This document shows, one piece after another, positions 7,934-17,686 of a DNA stretch of 64,000 bases (position 1 is its first letter; the number at the start of each line of letters is the position of its first letter). Source of the stretch: Saprospiraceae bacterium (GTDB lineage: Bacteria; Bacteroidota; Bacteroidia; Chitinophagales; Saprospiraceae). A program made the translations under genes and the position numbers. The stretch lies in assembly GCA_016709995.1 (NCBI GenBank), contig JADJLQ010000002.1, positions 496,001 to 560,000 on the forward strand, written 5' to 3'. The notes under the pieces were generated by a model. It had not been told where the DNA came from, searched no databases, and saw only the letters and a list, made by a program, of their open reading frames with translations.

Positions 7934-7948
7934 TTATGTCATACATAA
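7934..7948. promoter_or_regulatory. Candidate operator TTATGT-CAT-ACATAA
   Basis: Perfect 15-bp inverted repeat with a 3-base centre and a GTnnnAC core as in FadR-type GntR sites. It sits at about +1 to +15 of the susC promoter, where a bound repressor would block initiation. The divergent GntR gene is the obvious binder. Confidence 0.55.
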
Positions 7949-7959
7949 AACTATGTAAA

Positions 7960-10900
7960 ATGAAATTTGATAGATCGTTTTTAATCGGAATTTTTATGGG
8001 ATTATCACTGATCACCTTTGCTCAGTCAAGAACCATTTCAGGTACAATATTAGACAGTGAGACCAATAGTGGACTGCCTGGAGTTACGATAGCCATTAAG
8101 GGAGCAGGCACCGGTACACAGACAGATGAGCTGGGCAATTTTAGCTTACAGGCATCCAGCGGTGATGTTTTATTAATCAGTTTTATTGGTTTTGCCTCCC
8201 AGGAGATTTTGATTTCGGATCAAAATAATCTGACCTTATTGTTGATTCCGGAGACCCAGAATCTGGATGAAGTGGTAGTCATTGGTTATGGTACCCAAAG
8301 CAGACGGAATATCACCAGCGCTATAGCCAAACTGGACAACAATGTATTGGCCAATGCTCCTCGAGCCAATGTAGGCAGTGCGCTCCAGGGGAGTCTTCCG
8401 GGGCTTCAAGTGGTCAATTTGAGTGGCCAGCCAGGAGCTATACCATATATATTATTACGCGGAGGTGCCTCTATCAATAATCCTGGAGCTCCTTTGGTGG
8501 TGGTAGACGGTATCATCAGGGCATTTAATGATATTGCACCTGATGATATAGCCTCGATAGAATTGCTTAAAGATGCTGCTTCTACAGCCATCTATGGCGC
8601 ACGAGCTAACAACGGAGTGATCTTGATCACTACTAAACAAGGCAAGGCAGGTACCAGCCAGATTTCTTACAAATTCAACGCGGGGTTTAATCAGCGACGG
8701 CAAGGTTACAATTATCTCGGAGCCAAAGACTTTATCTACTATACCAGGCTAGGCCATTTAAATTCCAAAAGGACCCTGGCACAAGCCAATTCCTCCAGGG
8801 GATTTGGTCTTCTGACAGATGCTGCCAACCTGGCATCCTTTGACATCAGATCTTTTAATAGCGACAATGCCAATTTATTAACTCAGGGATGGGATACCCT
8901 CTCTGATCCTTACGGTGGAACAATCATCTTTAAAGATCATCAAGGAGAAGTAGAGGACATCGTATTTCAAAACACGCAGACTCAAGATCACTATCTAAGT
9001 GCTACTGGTGGTAATGACCGGGGAAATTATTTTGCCAGTTTTAATTATTACAAAGAAGACGGCGTGATCGTAGGATCAGATTACAAAAGATATACCGGAG
9101 CGATCAACGGATCATATAAATTGAGGAAAAACCTGGAAGTCAATACCGGAGCTAATTTTTCAAACTCAGGTCAATTGGGCGTAAATGGCTCTGAAGTCAA
9201 TAATATTTATCGCAATCTATCCATTTGGCCGACCTTCAATCCATGGCTCGATGAAGCAAAAACCAAACCCAATCCTGGCAATGGTATCAATGACGGCAAT
9301 CCTCTTTATTGGTTAGATAAATTGCAAAGATCTAATGAAATAAACCGGATCACCGCCAATGCATCTATCAAGTATGACATCTTGCCGGGACTGTATGTAA
9401 AACTTTCTGGAAACGGTTATTTCTTCGAAAACCAAAATGAATCCTTCCAAAAAGCGACGCAGTCGTATCTCAACCTATTTGCCAATCCACCCTCCTTTAG
9501 TAATACGGCTCGCACCTCGACCCTATCCATTTCTAAAAGTTTTCAGCAGACTTACAATGGTATCATCAATTACACCACGACCCTGGCTAGGGACCATAAT
9601 ATCACAGCAATGATTGGCGCTGAACATTACGATATCAATTCTACTTTTTTACAAATACAAGGCAGCAAAGCACCTACTGACGACATACCTACGGCAAATG
9701 CGTCTACAGAATTTACCCCTGCAGGCAATACAGTATCTAAATCAGAAAACAAAATCATCTCCACCTTTGGCAGGCTAAATTATAATTTTAAAGAAAAATA
9801 TCTGCTGACTTTGGTTTTCAGGCAAGACGGCGTATCCAGCCTGGCTGCTCAAAACCGATGGGGCTTCTTTCCAGGATTATCTGCGGGGTGGTTAGTAGAC
9901 CAGGAATCATTTTTTCAAAAAAGCAGTTTGTCTAAAGTAATCAGTTCCTTGAAGCCTCGCATCAGTTATGGACTCAATGGCAATGTCAATGGTATAGGTA
10001 ATTACGATGTACAGGGTGTCTATGGTTCACAAGGCAATTACAATGGCCAGGGTGGTTTTCTCAATACCGGACTGGTGAACAACAATCTTATTTGGGAAAA
10101 AAGTAAAACCCTGGATATAGGCGTAGATCTTGGGATCTTAAAGAATAAAGTCATCTTTTTATTTGACTATTTTAATCGGGAGACCAGTGATTTGCTGACA
10201 GGTTTGACACTTCCCAGTTATACCGGATTTAATAGTGTGACGACCAACCTGGGTACCTACCAAAATCGAGGCATCGAGTTGGCGATAAATGCCAATGTGA
10301 TTCAATCGCCAAAAGGCTTGACCTGGGATATTGGAGCTAATGCTTCTTTGGTGAAAAACAAAATACTTCAATTACCATTTAATGGCAATGAGAATAACAG
10401 GCAAGGCGGATTGCAGGTATATGACCCTGTCTCAAAACAAGTAATATGGGTAGGAGGTCTGCAGGAAGGCCGGTCATTAGGGGATATCTATGCCTATGAA
10501 CAGGTATCCATATTTAAAGATGATGCTGAGGTAGCAGCCATCGCAGGCAACCGATATGATGCAGTAGCCCGTATCAGTGGGCCTGAGAGAAATAATACAG
10601 GGACCAATAAAATAACCCCGGGAGATGTCAACTGGAGAGATGTGGATAAAAATGATACTATCGACTCCAGAGACCAAATCAAAATCGGTAATATTAACCC
10701 AAAATGGACTGGAGGTTTTACAAGCAACCTTGGCTACAAAGGCATCTCACTATATACCCGATTTGAATATGCCACCGGCCATACCATATACAATGATCTC
10801 GTAGCACGAACTTTGGGTAACTACCAGGGTACTTTTAATTACATCGATTGGCAAAATCGAGCTTGGTCTCCGACCAATACCAACACCGATATCCCCAAAG

Positions 10901-11241
10901 TTTATTTTGCAGATCAGGTCACTGCTCCCAATGGTAAACAAAATTATACCCGTGGCAATAATGCTTCTACCGCATTAAACAGTAATAACAGTCACTTTTA
11001 TGAAAAGGGTAATTACCTGGCCATTCGTGAAATTACTTTGTCATATGATCTTCCCAAAAGTTTATTATCCGGCACCAAAGTGCTTTCACAGGCGAGGCTA
11101 TATATCAATGCTAATAATTTGGTTTATATGACTAAGTTTTCAGGACTGACTCCTGAACCTGCGTATAGTAGCGGGGGGGTGTACGTAGGCACCTACCCTA
11201 CACCTAAGTCATTCGTATTCGGATTGCAAGCTTCATTCTAA
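7960..11241 (+). CDS. SusC/RagA family TonB-dependent outer-membrane receptor
   Basis: From ATG 7960 the protein is 1093 aa. It starts with a signal peptide (FLIGIFMGLSLITFAQ), then a carboxypeptidase-regulatory-like domain (RTISGTILDSETNSGLPGVTIAIKG), the SusC motif LDEVVVIGYGTQSRRNIT, a plug domain (LQGSLPGLQV, GGASINNPGAPLVVVDG, IELLKDAASTAIYGARANNGVILITT) and a long beta-barrel ending in Phe (FGLQASF). It imports oligosaccharide or sugar acid across the outer membrane with TonB energy, together with the SusD partner 25 bases downstream. Context points to sialylated glycan or sialic acid. Two upstream starts (TTG 7906, ATG 7936) are not preferred: 7906 precedes the promoter -7 element and 7936 lies in the operator. 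Confidence 0.93.
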   Translation: MKFDRSFLIGIFMGLSLITFAQSRTISGTILDSETNSGLPGVTIAIKGAGTGTQTDELGNFSLQASSGDVLLISFIGFASQEILISDQNNLTLLLIPETQNLDEVVVIGYGTQSRRNITSAIAKLDNNVLANAPRANVGSALQGSLPGLQVVNLSGQPGAIPYILLRGGASINNPGAPLVVVDGIIRAFNDIAPDDIASIELLKDAASTAIYGARANNGVILITTKQGKAGTSQISYKFNAGFNQRRQGYNYLGAKDFIYYTRLGHLNSKRTLAQANSSRGFGLLTDAANLASFDIRSFNSDNANLLTQGWDTLSDPYGGTIIFKDHQGEVEDIVFQNTQTQDHYLSATGGNDRGNYFASFNYYKEDGVIVGSDYKRYTGAINGSYKLRKNLEVNTGANFSNSGQLGVNGSEVNNIYRNLSIWPTFNPWLDEAKTKPNPGNGINDGNPLYWLDKLQRSNEINRITANASIKYDILPGLYVKLSGNGYFFENQNESFQKATQSYLNLFANPPSFSNTARTSTLSISKSFQQTYNGIINYTTTLARDHNITAMIGAEHYDINSTFLQIQGSKAPTDDIPTANASTEFTPAGNTVSKSENKIISTFGRLNYNFKEKYLLTLVFRQDGVSSLAAQNRWGFFPGLSAGWLVDQESFFQKSSLSKVISSLKPRISYGLNGNVNGIGNYDVQGVYGSQGNYNGQGGFLNTGLVNNNLIWEKSKTLDIGVDLGILKNKVIFLFDYFNRETSDLLTGLTLPSYTGFNSVTTNLGTYQNRGIELAINANVIQSPKGLTWDIGANASLVKNKILQLPFNGNENNRQGGLQVYDPVSKQVIWVGGLQEGRSLGDIYAYEQVSIFKDDAEVAAIAGNRYDAVARISGPERNNTGTNKITPGDVNWRDVDKNDTIDSRDQIKIGNINPKWTGGFTSNLGYKGISLYTRFEYATGHTIYNDLVARTLGNYQGTFNYIDWQNRAWSPTNTNTDIPKVYFADQVTAPNGKQNYTRGNNASTALNSNNSHFYEKGNYLAIREITLSYDLPKSLLSGTKVLSQARLYINANNLVYMTKFSGLTPEPAYSSGGVYVGTYPTPKSFVFGLQASF

Positions 11242-11266
11242 TTCATCATCAATAAAGAAAACAAAA

Positions 11267-12808
11267 ATGAAAAAATTAATTCCATATATATTTTTTGGGC
11301 TGATTTTTACTTTGAATCCATCCTGTACAGATGATCTGGATCTAGCCCCTGTAAGCAGCATCACTGATGCCAATTATTGGTTGACTCCGGAGCAGTTTGA
11401 TGCTTTTGTAGTGGGTATTCACGCCAGGTTCAGAACACATGTCTCAGGCTTTCAAATATTGGGTGAAATGCGATCCGACATTTTTGGTACTGAACCCGGC
11501 AATTCAGGCACATTTACCGGTGAGGCAACCCAGGGAGTCGAAAGGTTGTGGATGCAAAATCTCGATTTAGATAATCCAGGGGTGTCCAATTTTGGTGGCT
11601 TTTATACCAATATCGGTCAAATCAACCTGTTGATTCAAAAAATTGAATCTACTGATATCATCACCGCTGCCAATAAAAACTATTACCTGGGTATAGCATA
11701 TGGCATGCGTGCTTATTATTATTTCCAAATGTTGCGTACTTGGGGAAAGGTGATCATACAAACTGATGCCATCTCCGCCATAGATGTCTCCAACCTGGCC
11801 AAACCTGCCGCACCGGAATCCGATGTCATGGCACTCATCAAATCTGATCTGGAGTCTTCCCTCAACAGTTATGGTTCTGATTATTCATTTAGAAATACCA
11901 AATCTTACTGGTCCAAAGCGGCATCGCTCATGCTGAAGGCTGAAGTCAATCTCTGGAATGCACACCGGGGTGCTACTGCCGAAGCTTCAGTAGCGAAAGC
12001 GGCACTAATAGAAATCCAATCAAACATCTCCTCACTGACCTTATTACCTTCTTATGCCAGCATATTTAATACCAAAGGAAATAACGAAATCATATTTGGA
12101 GTGCGGCATGCATTGAATGAAGCCGCAATGTCGTTTATTAGCTCAAGTTTTGTCCCTCAAAGTGGACTAATCGCTAATTTTTATGATTCTCTGGCCAATC
12201 GAAAATTTAATGTAACTACAGACAATTGGGGCGGACTGTTGAGAGCGCCTGTCCAATCGTCTACTTATAGAAAATTCAATCCTTTGGATTCGCGTCGCAA
12301 TGCGTCCATTACAGCGGCATATAGCCTGGATATTACCAAAAGACCCAATGCCGATACTTTCAAAATAGCGGGTTGTTTTGTAAGTAAATTTCAGGGGGAG
12401 CAAAATGCGGGGTCAAGATCTTATACCAATGACTTTCCGATATATCGATATGCTGATTTACTTTTGTTATTAGCCGAAGCTAAAGTAGTTTTAGGTGAAA
12501 ACCCCGCTACTGAAATCAATCTGGTAAGGGCGAGAGCTTTTGGTTCAAATTACAAATTGGAGACAGTAGGATTTCCAAATCAGGCTGTCGATGCCAACCC
12601 CAAAGACGCATTATTAAAAGAAAGACTCTACGAATTCATTTTTGAAGGAAAGCGTTGGTATGACCTGAGAAGGTTGGGAGACAAATATGTTTTTGATAAT
12701 ACCTCTGTACTCGAAACAGAATCATACAAATTACTGTGGCCTATAGATCGGAATTCATTGACCAATAACAGATCTTTGGAGCAAAATCCCGGCTATCCAA
12801 AGTTTTAA
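11267..12808 (+). CDS. SusD/RagB family surface glycan-binding lipoprotein
   Basis: 513 aa, lipoprotein signal with Cys at about residue 20 (FTLNPSC). N-terminal SusD-like region (DDLDLAPVSSITDANYWLTPEQFDAFVVG), TPR-type helices in the middle, and the typical C-terminal RagB block: RYADLLLLLAEA, LLKERLYEFIFEGKRWYDLRRLG, and LLWPIDRNSLTNNRSLEQNPGYPKF. It forms the lid on the SusC channel outside the cell and captures the ligand. It is 25 bases after susC and 42 bases before the lyase gene, so co-transcribed. Confidence 0.93.
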   Translation: MKKLIPYIFFGLIFTLNPSCTDDLDLAPVSSITDANYWLTPEQFDAFVVGIHARFRTHVSGFQILGEMRSDIFGTEPGNSGTFTGEATQGVERLWMQNLDLDNPGVSNFGGFYTNIGQINLLIQKIESTDIITAANKNYYLGIAYGMRAYYYFQMLRTWGKVIIQTDAISAIDVSNLAKPAAPESDVMALIKSDLESSLNSYGSDYSFRNTKSYWSKAASLMLKAEVNLWNAHRGATAEASVAKAALIEIQSNISSLTLLPSYASIFNTKGNNEIIFGVRHALNEAAMSFISSSFVPQSGLIANFYDSLANRKFNVTTDNWGGLLRAPVQSSTYRKFNPLDSRRNASITAAYSLDITKRPNADTFKIAGCFVSKFQGEQNAGSRSYTNDFPIYRYADLLLLLAEAKVVLGENPATEINLVRARAFGSNYKLETVGFPNQAVDANPKDALLKERLYEFIFEGKRWYDLRRLGDKYVFDNTSVLETESYKLLWPIDRNSLTNNRSLEQNPGYPKF

Positions 12809-12850
12809 TATCTTGTCAAATCATATTTTATTTATCAGCGCATTTATATT

Positions 12851-13777
12851 ATGAATTTTGATCATTTAGAAGGGATCATCGCAGCCCCATTCACTCCTTT
12901 TCTGCCAGATAACAGTCTCCATCTGGACCTGATCCCCTCTTATTACAAAATGCTAAAGCATCATCAGGTTAGAGGTGCATTCATCTGTGGATCTACCGGA
13001 GAAGGTGCCTCCATGACCTACGATGAAAAACTAAAAGTCACCCAAGCCTGGGCAGATGCATGCAGGAAGGACGACCATTTTAAGGTCATCCTTTTTGTAG
13101 GCGGCACCAGTATCATTGAAAGTATCAGCCTGGCTCAAGAAGGTGCAAAAATGGGTATCGATGCAATAGCTTCTACTGCTCCATTTTATTTTAAACCTAA
13201 TCATATTACTACGCTAGCTGACTGCTGCCTTGAGATAGCCAGGTCTGTGCCAGATCTTCCTTATTATTATTATCATATCCCAGTACTTACAGGAGTAGAT
13301 TTTCCAATGATTGATTTATTAAAAGCTATTGATGGCAAAGCTTCCAATTTTGTCGGCATAAAATATACGCATGAAAACCTGATGGATTTTGCGTCTTGTA
13401 TTCATTTTCAAAATAGAAAATACGAGATGCTCTGGGGCCGGGATGAGAGTTGGTTAGGAGCACTGGCTATGGGAGCTAAAGGAGCGGTAGGCAGTACCTA
13501 CAATTATATACCAAAACTGTATCATGCCATTTCCTCCAATTTTGAAGCAGGCCATGTCGGTAAAGCACAAGAGTTGCAACAAAAGTCTATAGAAATGATC
13601 GGATTATTAGGCAAATATGGTGGCATGGCGACAGGTAAATCTTATATGAAATGGATTGGACTGGATTGTGGTGAATTCAGACTCCCTGTAAAAAATATGG
13701 ATGCAGCAGCTTATATAAGATTTGAAAAAGAGGTGGTAGCCTTAGGCTTGGATGAGTATTGGGCGATGAATCAATAG
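12851..13777 (+). CDS. nanA: N-acetylneuraminate lyase
   Basis: Cleaves N-acetylneuraminate to N-acetylmannosamine and pyruvate. 308 aa class I aldolase of the DapA/NanA family: GSTGEG at residues 47-52 binds the carboxylate, Tyr141 in YYHIP is the catalytic tyrosine, and Lys171 in GIKYTHENL forms the Schiff base. YYHIP and GIKYT fit the sialic acid lyase branch better than dihydrodipicolinate synthase. It is soluble and cytoplasmic. Position right after SusD and before NanM, transporter and epimerase genes supports the sialic acid role. Length is normal and all active-site positions are present. Confidence 0.9.
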   Translation: MNFDHLEGIIAAPFTPFLPDNSLHLDLIPSYYKMLKHHQVRGAFICGSTGEGASMTYDEKLKVTQAWADACRKDDHFKVILFVGGTSIIESISLAQEGAKMGIDAIASTAPFYFKPNHITTLADCCLEIARSVPDLPYYYYHIPVLTGVDFPMIDLLKAIDGKASNFVGIKYTHENLMDFASCIHFQNRKYEMLWGRDESWLGALAMGAKGAVGSTYNYIPKLYHAISSNFEAGHVGKAQELQQKSIEMIGLLGKYGGMATGKSYMKWIGLDCGEFRLPVKNMDAAAYIRFEKEVVALGLDEYWAMNQ

Positions 13778-13797
13778 GCAATAGGCAATAGGCAATA
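13772..13797. repeat. Tandem CAATAGG repeats after nanA
   Basis: Three full copies of the 7-base unit CAATAGG followed by a degenerate copy start within the nanA stop region; two more copies lie at 13851-13866. Simple tandem repeat, possibly slippage-prone. Confidence 0.8.
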
Positions 13798-13807
13798 AGC
13801 ATCCCTT

Positions 13808-13975
13808 AGAGCGGGAGCCTCCCTTCAGGGTTGGGGTAGTGCGGCTGAGACAATAGGCAATAGGCAAATGATGTGGTTCCTGGTGCGTTGCGAAGTGTTT
13901 AAGCCTCCCTTCAGGGCTGGGATAGTGCGGATAAAGAAGAGAGCGGGAGCCCCCCTTCAGGGCTGGAGTAGTGCG
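13808..13975. repeat. Three degenerate copies of a 30-37 bp GC-rich repeat
   Basis: Copies at about 13808-13844, 13901-13930 and 13940-13975 share GAGCCTCCCTTCAGGG followed by tTGGGgTAGTGCGG. Each contains the palindrome CCCTTCAGGG-like core. The block interrupts the operon between nanA and nanM and may be part of a dispersed intergenic repeat family. Spacers are unequal, so this is not a CRISPR array. Confidence 0.75.
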
Positions 13976-14031
13976 ATGAAGAAATGTTTACTGGTGCGGC
14001 TGCAGAGTTCATAGTTCAAATTAATAATAGA

Positions 14032-15188
14032 ATGTCATTCACTGAAAATAAATGGATATCGGTCATAGTTTTTTTATTCATGGGCAAGTTGAATGCACAG
14101 GTAACTGGTGGTTTTAATTTTAACTGGAGCATCCTCTCTACTTTGCCGCCTGCTGCTGGTGAAAAAGATCAACCAGGCGTAGCAGGACCGGTATCGGGTA
14201 TAGCAGGAAAACATCTTATCGTCGCTGGTGGTGCCAATTTTCCGGATGGTATGCCCTGGACAGGTGGAAAAAAAGTATACCGGGATGACTACTTCGTGAT
14301 GAAGAAAAAAAACAAATCTTATACTTGGATTTCGCAGAAAACTTCCCGCCTTCAAAATAAAATAGCCTATAGTGCGTGTATCACTACTCCCAAAGGAATT
14401 GTATCCATAGGCGGTGAAAATGAATATGGCCTCAGCAAGGAAGTATTCCTGCTACATTGGGATGTTAAAGACCGTACCCTATTGCAAGATCCTTTGCCTG
14501 GCATACCGGTACCTACTACCAATGGATGTGCTACGAGGAAGGGCAACCTTATATATTTTGCTGGTGGCGAAACCAGGGACGCAGTATCGAATCAATTTAT
14601 GGCGCTGGATCTGCTTCATCAAGATCAGGGTTGGCAGCTATTGCCACCATTGCCCCACGCCAGCTCTCATGCTGCCTTAATCTATCAGTCCCAAAAGATT
14701 TATTTGATCGGAGGACGAAAAAAAACAAACTCCGGCATCAGTGAATTATATGAAGAAGTATACGAATACAATGCGGCCCAGGCAGCATGGACTATAAGAA
14801 GCTCATTGCCTTATGCACTTTCAGCCGGGAGTGCCATAGCTTTTGGGTCTGATCAGATCTTGTTGTTTGGTGGTGACCAGGGTACTACTTTTCACCAGGT
14901 AGAACTCGCTCTGGCAGCTATCCAACAAACTACAGATGAGTCGTTAAAAAAGAATTGATCATCAAAAAAAACCACTTGCTTTCTACCCATCCTGGTTTTG
15001 ATCGCAGTATATTATTCTATGATACCCGAAGTAATATTTGGACACAGGCGGGTATCATGCCTTATGAGACTCCGGTCACGACCCCGGTATATAAATGGGG
15101 ACGAAGTATTATATTGCCTTGCGGTGAGATCAAAGCGGGTATACGATCTCCACGCATCATTGCTATGAAACCAGTACCTACATCATGA
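14032..15188 (+). CDS. nanM: NanM-like kelch mutarotase, split by a -1 frameshift
   Basis: Kelch-type beta-propeller, family of periplasmic N-acetylneuraminate mutarotases that turn the alpha to the beta anomer. Repeats show LIVAGGANFPDGMPWTGG, GIVSIGGENEYG, LIYFAGGETRD, IYLIGGRKK and ILLFGGDQG. The likely start is ATG 14032, which gives signal peptide KWISVIVFLFMGKLNAQ; 13984 is too long. The frame stops at 14956-14958, but the family sequence continues in the -1 frame (ELIIKKNHLLSTHPGF) to 15188. The shift falls on A AAA AAG at 14946-14952, in phase for -1 slippage; the joined product would be 385 aa, normal for the family. It is a programmed frameshift, a recent deletion of one A, or a sequence error. 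The second part ends in an ATGA overlap with the transporter gene. Confidence 0.8.
14946..14952 (+). other. Candidate -1 frameshift site A AAA AAG
   Basis: Phase is X XXY YYZ relative to the upstream nanM frame (codons TTA AAA AAG AAT TGA), the same heptamer used in E. coli dnaX. The upstream frame ends 4-6 bases later. A weak A/T stem AAAACCA (14968-14974) with TGGTTTT (14993-14999) follows. Confidence 0.5.
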
Positions 15189-16420
15189 ATTATTCAAAAA
15201 ACTATCCCTGGGTAGCCGTAGGACTATTATGGATGGTCGCTTTACTTAATTATCTCGACCGCCAGATGTTGGCCACGATGAAGCCAGCTATGCAGATCGA
15301 TATTGAGGAGTTACAATCCGCGACTAATTTTGGATATCTCATGGCAGTTTTTCTGTGGATCTATGGACTCATGAGCCCTGTGTCCGGGATCATTGCTGAT
15401 CGGCTCAATAAAAAGTGGTTGATCATAGGAAGCTTATTTGTATGGTCTTTGGTGACCCTATTGATGGGATTTGCCCAGACTTATAATCAACTGTATGCTT
15501 TAAGAGCGTTGATGGGCATCAGCGAAGCGCTTTACATACCTGCTGGACTGGCACTGATCGCGGGATTGCATGGGGATAAGACAAGGTCTTTGGCGATTGG
15601 TCTCCATATGACAGGTCTGTATCTGGGCCAGGCTTTGGGCGGCTTTGGCGCTACCATCGCTGCTTCTTTTTCCTGGCAGACTACCTTTCAAACCTTTGGT
15701 TTGGTAGGAGTGGTTTATGCCATGGTTTTGGTTTTGTTTTTAAAAAATGATGCTGAGCCAACTCCAGTTACGACTTTGACCAGACTTCCAAGATGGACCG
15801 ATGTGTTCGGAGGAGTATCTATCCTGGTCGTAAATATTTCCTTTTGGATCATCCTGTTTTGTTTTACTATTCCCAGCTTGCCGGGATGGGCTATAAAAAA
15901 CTGGCTGCCTACTCTTTTCTCTGAAAACCTGCACATAGACATGACGCTTGCAGGACCTTACTCTACGATCACAACGGCAGGGTCTTCATTATTAGGAGTG
16001 ATCTTTGGAGGTTTGCTGGCAGATCGATGGTCTCAGACAAATCTTAGAGGCAGGATATATACCAGTGCTATAGGCCTTGGCTTGACGATTCCAGCATTAA
16101 TACTGATTGGATCTGGACATACTTTGATCCATATCATCGGAGCAGCATTTTGTTTTGGATTTGGTTTCGGGATGTTTGATGCTAATAACATGCCGATCAT
16201 CTGCCAGTTTGTAGCTGCAAGGCACCGGGCTACTGCGTATGGTCTGATGAATATGACAGGCATATTTGCAGGGGCTGTCATCACTAATGTCCTGGGCAGG
16301 TCTACTGATGCGGGTACGTTGGGATCCAGTTTTGCGGTTTTGGCTGCTTTCGTTTTGATAGCCATTTCATTGCAACTAATTTTCCTTCGTCCCTCGACGA
16401 ATAATTATCAACTAAAATGA
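15185..16420 (+). CDS. nanT: MFS transporter, probable sialic acid importer (NanT type)
   Basis: 411 aa with about 12 membrane segments. N-terminal block WMVALLNYLDRQMLATMKPAM and the loop GIIADRLNKKW (MFS motif A) place it in the anion/sugar-acid MFS group used for N-acetylneuraminate uptake by Bacteroidota. It would carry free sialic acid across the inner membrane, followed by NanA in the cytoplasm. It overlaps the NanM frame by ATGA, which implies translational coupling and places it firmly in the operon. Substrate is inferred from context. Confidence 0.85.
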   Translation: MNYSKNYPWVAVGLLWMVALLNYLDRQMLATMKPAMQIDIEELQSATNFGYLMAVFLWIYGLMSPVSGIIADRLNKKWLIIGSLFVWSLVTLLMGFAQTYNQLYALRALMGISEALYIPAGLALIAGLHGDKTRSLAIGLHMTGLYLGQALGGFGATIAASFSWQTTFQTFGLVGVVYAMVLVLFLKNDAEPTPVTTLTRLPRWTDVFGGVSILVVNISFWIILFCFTIPSLPGWAIKNWLPTLFSENLHIDMTLAGPYSTITTAGSSLLGVIFGGLLADRWSQTNLRGRIYTSAIGLGLTIPALILIGSGHTLIHIIGAAFCFGFGFGMFDANNMPIICQFVAARHRATAYGLMNMTGIFAGAVITNVLGRSTDAGTLGSSFAVLAAFVLIAISLQLIFLRPSTNNYQLK

Positions 16421-16463
16421 TTGTTATGCTCTTCATTCAAAATTAAAGATTAACTGCCATCAT

Positions 16464-17660
16464 ATGCACTATAGTTTATCTGCATTATCAGGACTACAGC
16501 GTTTTTACAATGATCGATTATTAAATGACACGATTCCATTTTGGTTTCCACGATCGTACGATGAAAAACATAAAGGATATCTATTGATGCGGGATGCAGA
16601 TGGAAGTCTCCTCGATGATGACAAGGCTGTATGGATCCAGGGTAGGGCGAGCTGGATGCTATCCACGCTATTCAATACGGTGGAATCCAAACCAGAATGG
16701 TTACAGGGTGCGCGAATAGGTCTTGATTTTTTGGACCAATATTGTTTTGACCATGACGGACAAATGTTTTTCCATATGACGAGGGAAGGGAAACCGCTTC
16801 GCAAAAGGAGGTATTTTTTCTCGGAGACCTTTTACACGATAGCGGCAGCAGCTTATGCTCATGCCAGCAGCTCAGAAGAATATACCTCATCAGCCAGGAA
16901 ATCATTCACCGAATGCCTTGCATATGCCAATGGTGAAAAAAAATTAATTGCCAAATATACAGATACCAGGCCTTCCAAGGGGATAGGAGTCCCCATGATC
17001 ATGATCAATACAGCGCAGCAAATAAGGTCTACCATCGGGGATGACCGATGCGACTCCTGGATTATGAAATGGATCGATGAGATTGAAAGGGATTTTATCA
17101 AAGATGAGCTAGGTTGCGTTATGGAGCAGGTGGCTCCAGATGGCAGCATCATAGATCATATCGATGGTCGTACGCTCAATCCGGGTCATGCCATCGAAGG
17201 TGCCTGGTTTATCCTGCATGAAGCGAGGTATAGAAACAATGATCCCAGATTGATCAGACTTGGGTGTCGCATGTTAGACTATATGTGGGCACGAGGATGG
17301 GACCAGGAGTATGGTGGTATTTTTTATTTCAGGGATGTACATCACCGACCAGTACAGGAATATTGGCAGGATATGAAATTTTGGTGGCCTCACAATGAAG
17401 CGATCATAGCGACTCTCCTGGCCTACTTGATGACTGGTGATGAAAAATACGCGCAATGGCACCAGTCAGTTCATGCGTATGCTTATCAACATTTTCATGA
17501 TACCCAATATGGTGAATGGTACGGTTACTTACATCGGGATGGAAGCATCGCACAGCCAGCCAAAGGCAATTTATTTAAAGGTCCCTTTCATTTACCCAGG
17601 CAGGAGTGGTATTGTAGTCAAGTTTTGAAAGAATGGTTGGTAGATAAAGCAAACCTCTGA
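16464..17660 (+). CDS. nanE: AGE family N-acylglucosamine 2-epimerase (ManNAc to GlcNAc)
   Basis: 398 aa (alpha6/alpha6)-barrel of the AGE/renin-binding protein family. Recognisable blocks: FWFPRSYDEKHKGYLLM at the N-terminus, DDDKAVWIQGRASWMLSTLFN, NPGHAIEGAWFILHEA and WWPHNEAIIATLLAY, with the His residues of the active site. In Bacteroides the nan cluster uses this epimerase type to turn N-acetylmannosamine from the lyase into N-acetylglucosamine, and the same role fits here. It follows the transporter by 43 bases. Soluble, cytoplasmic, normal length. No kinase (RokA/NagK) gene is in view. Confidence 0.88.
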   Translation: MHYSLSALSGLQRFYNDRLLNDTIPFWFPRSYDEKHKGYLLMRDADGSLLDDDKAVWIQGRASWMLSTLFNTVESKPEWLQGARIGLDFLDQYCFDHDGQMFFHMTREGKPLRKRRYFFSETFYTIAAAAYAHASSSEEYTSSARKSFTECLAYANGEKKLIAKYTDTRPSKGIGVPMIMINTAQQIRSTIGDDRCDSWIMKWIDEIERDFIKDELGCVMEQVAPDGSIIDHIDGRTLNPGHAIEGAWFILHEARYRNNDPRLIRLGCRMLDYMWARGWDQEYGGIFYFRDVHHRPVQEYWQDMKFWWPHNEAIIATLLAYLMTGDEKYAQWHQSVHAYAYQHFHDTQYGEWYGYLHRDGSIAQPAKGNLFKGPFHLPRQEWYCSQVLKEWLVDKANL

Positions 17661-17686
17661 AGTGTAATAGCGAAGAGCGGCCCAGG

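Noticed and set aside
13808..13975. CRISPR array
   Set aside because: Only three degenerate copies with unequal spacing, no cas genes, and each copy has extra internal variation.
14414..14744. Two frames inside the NanM gene in other phases
   Set aside because: They overlap the kelch repeats fully and encode no recognisable sequence, so they are shadows.
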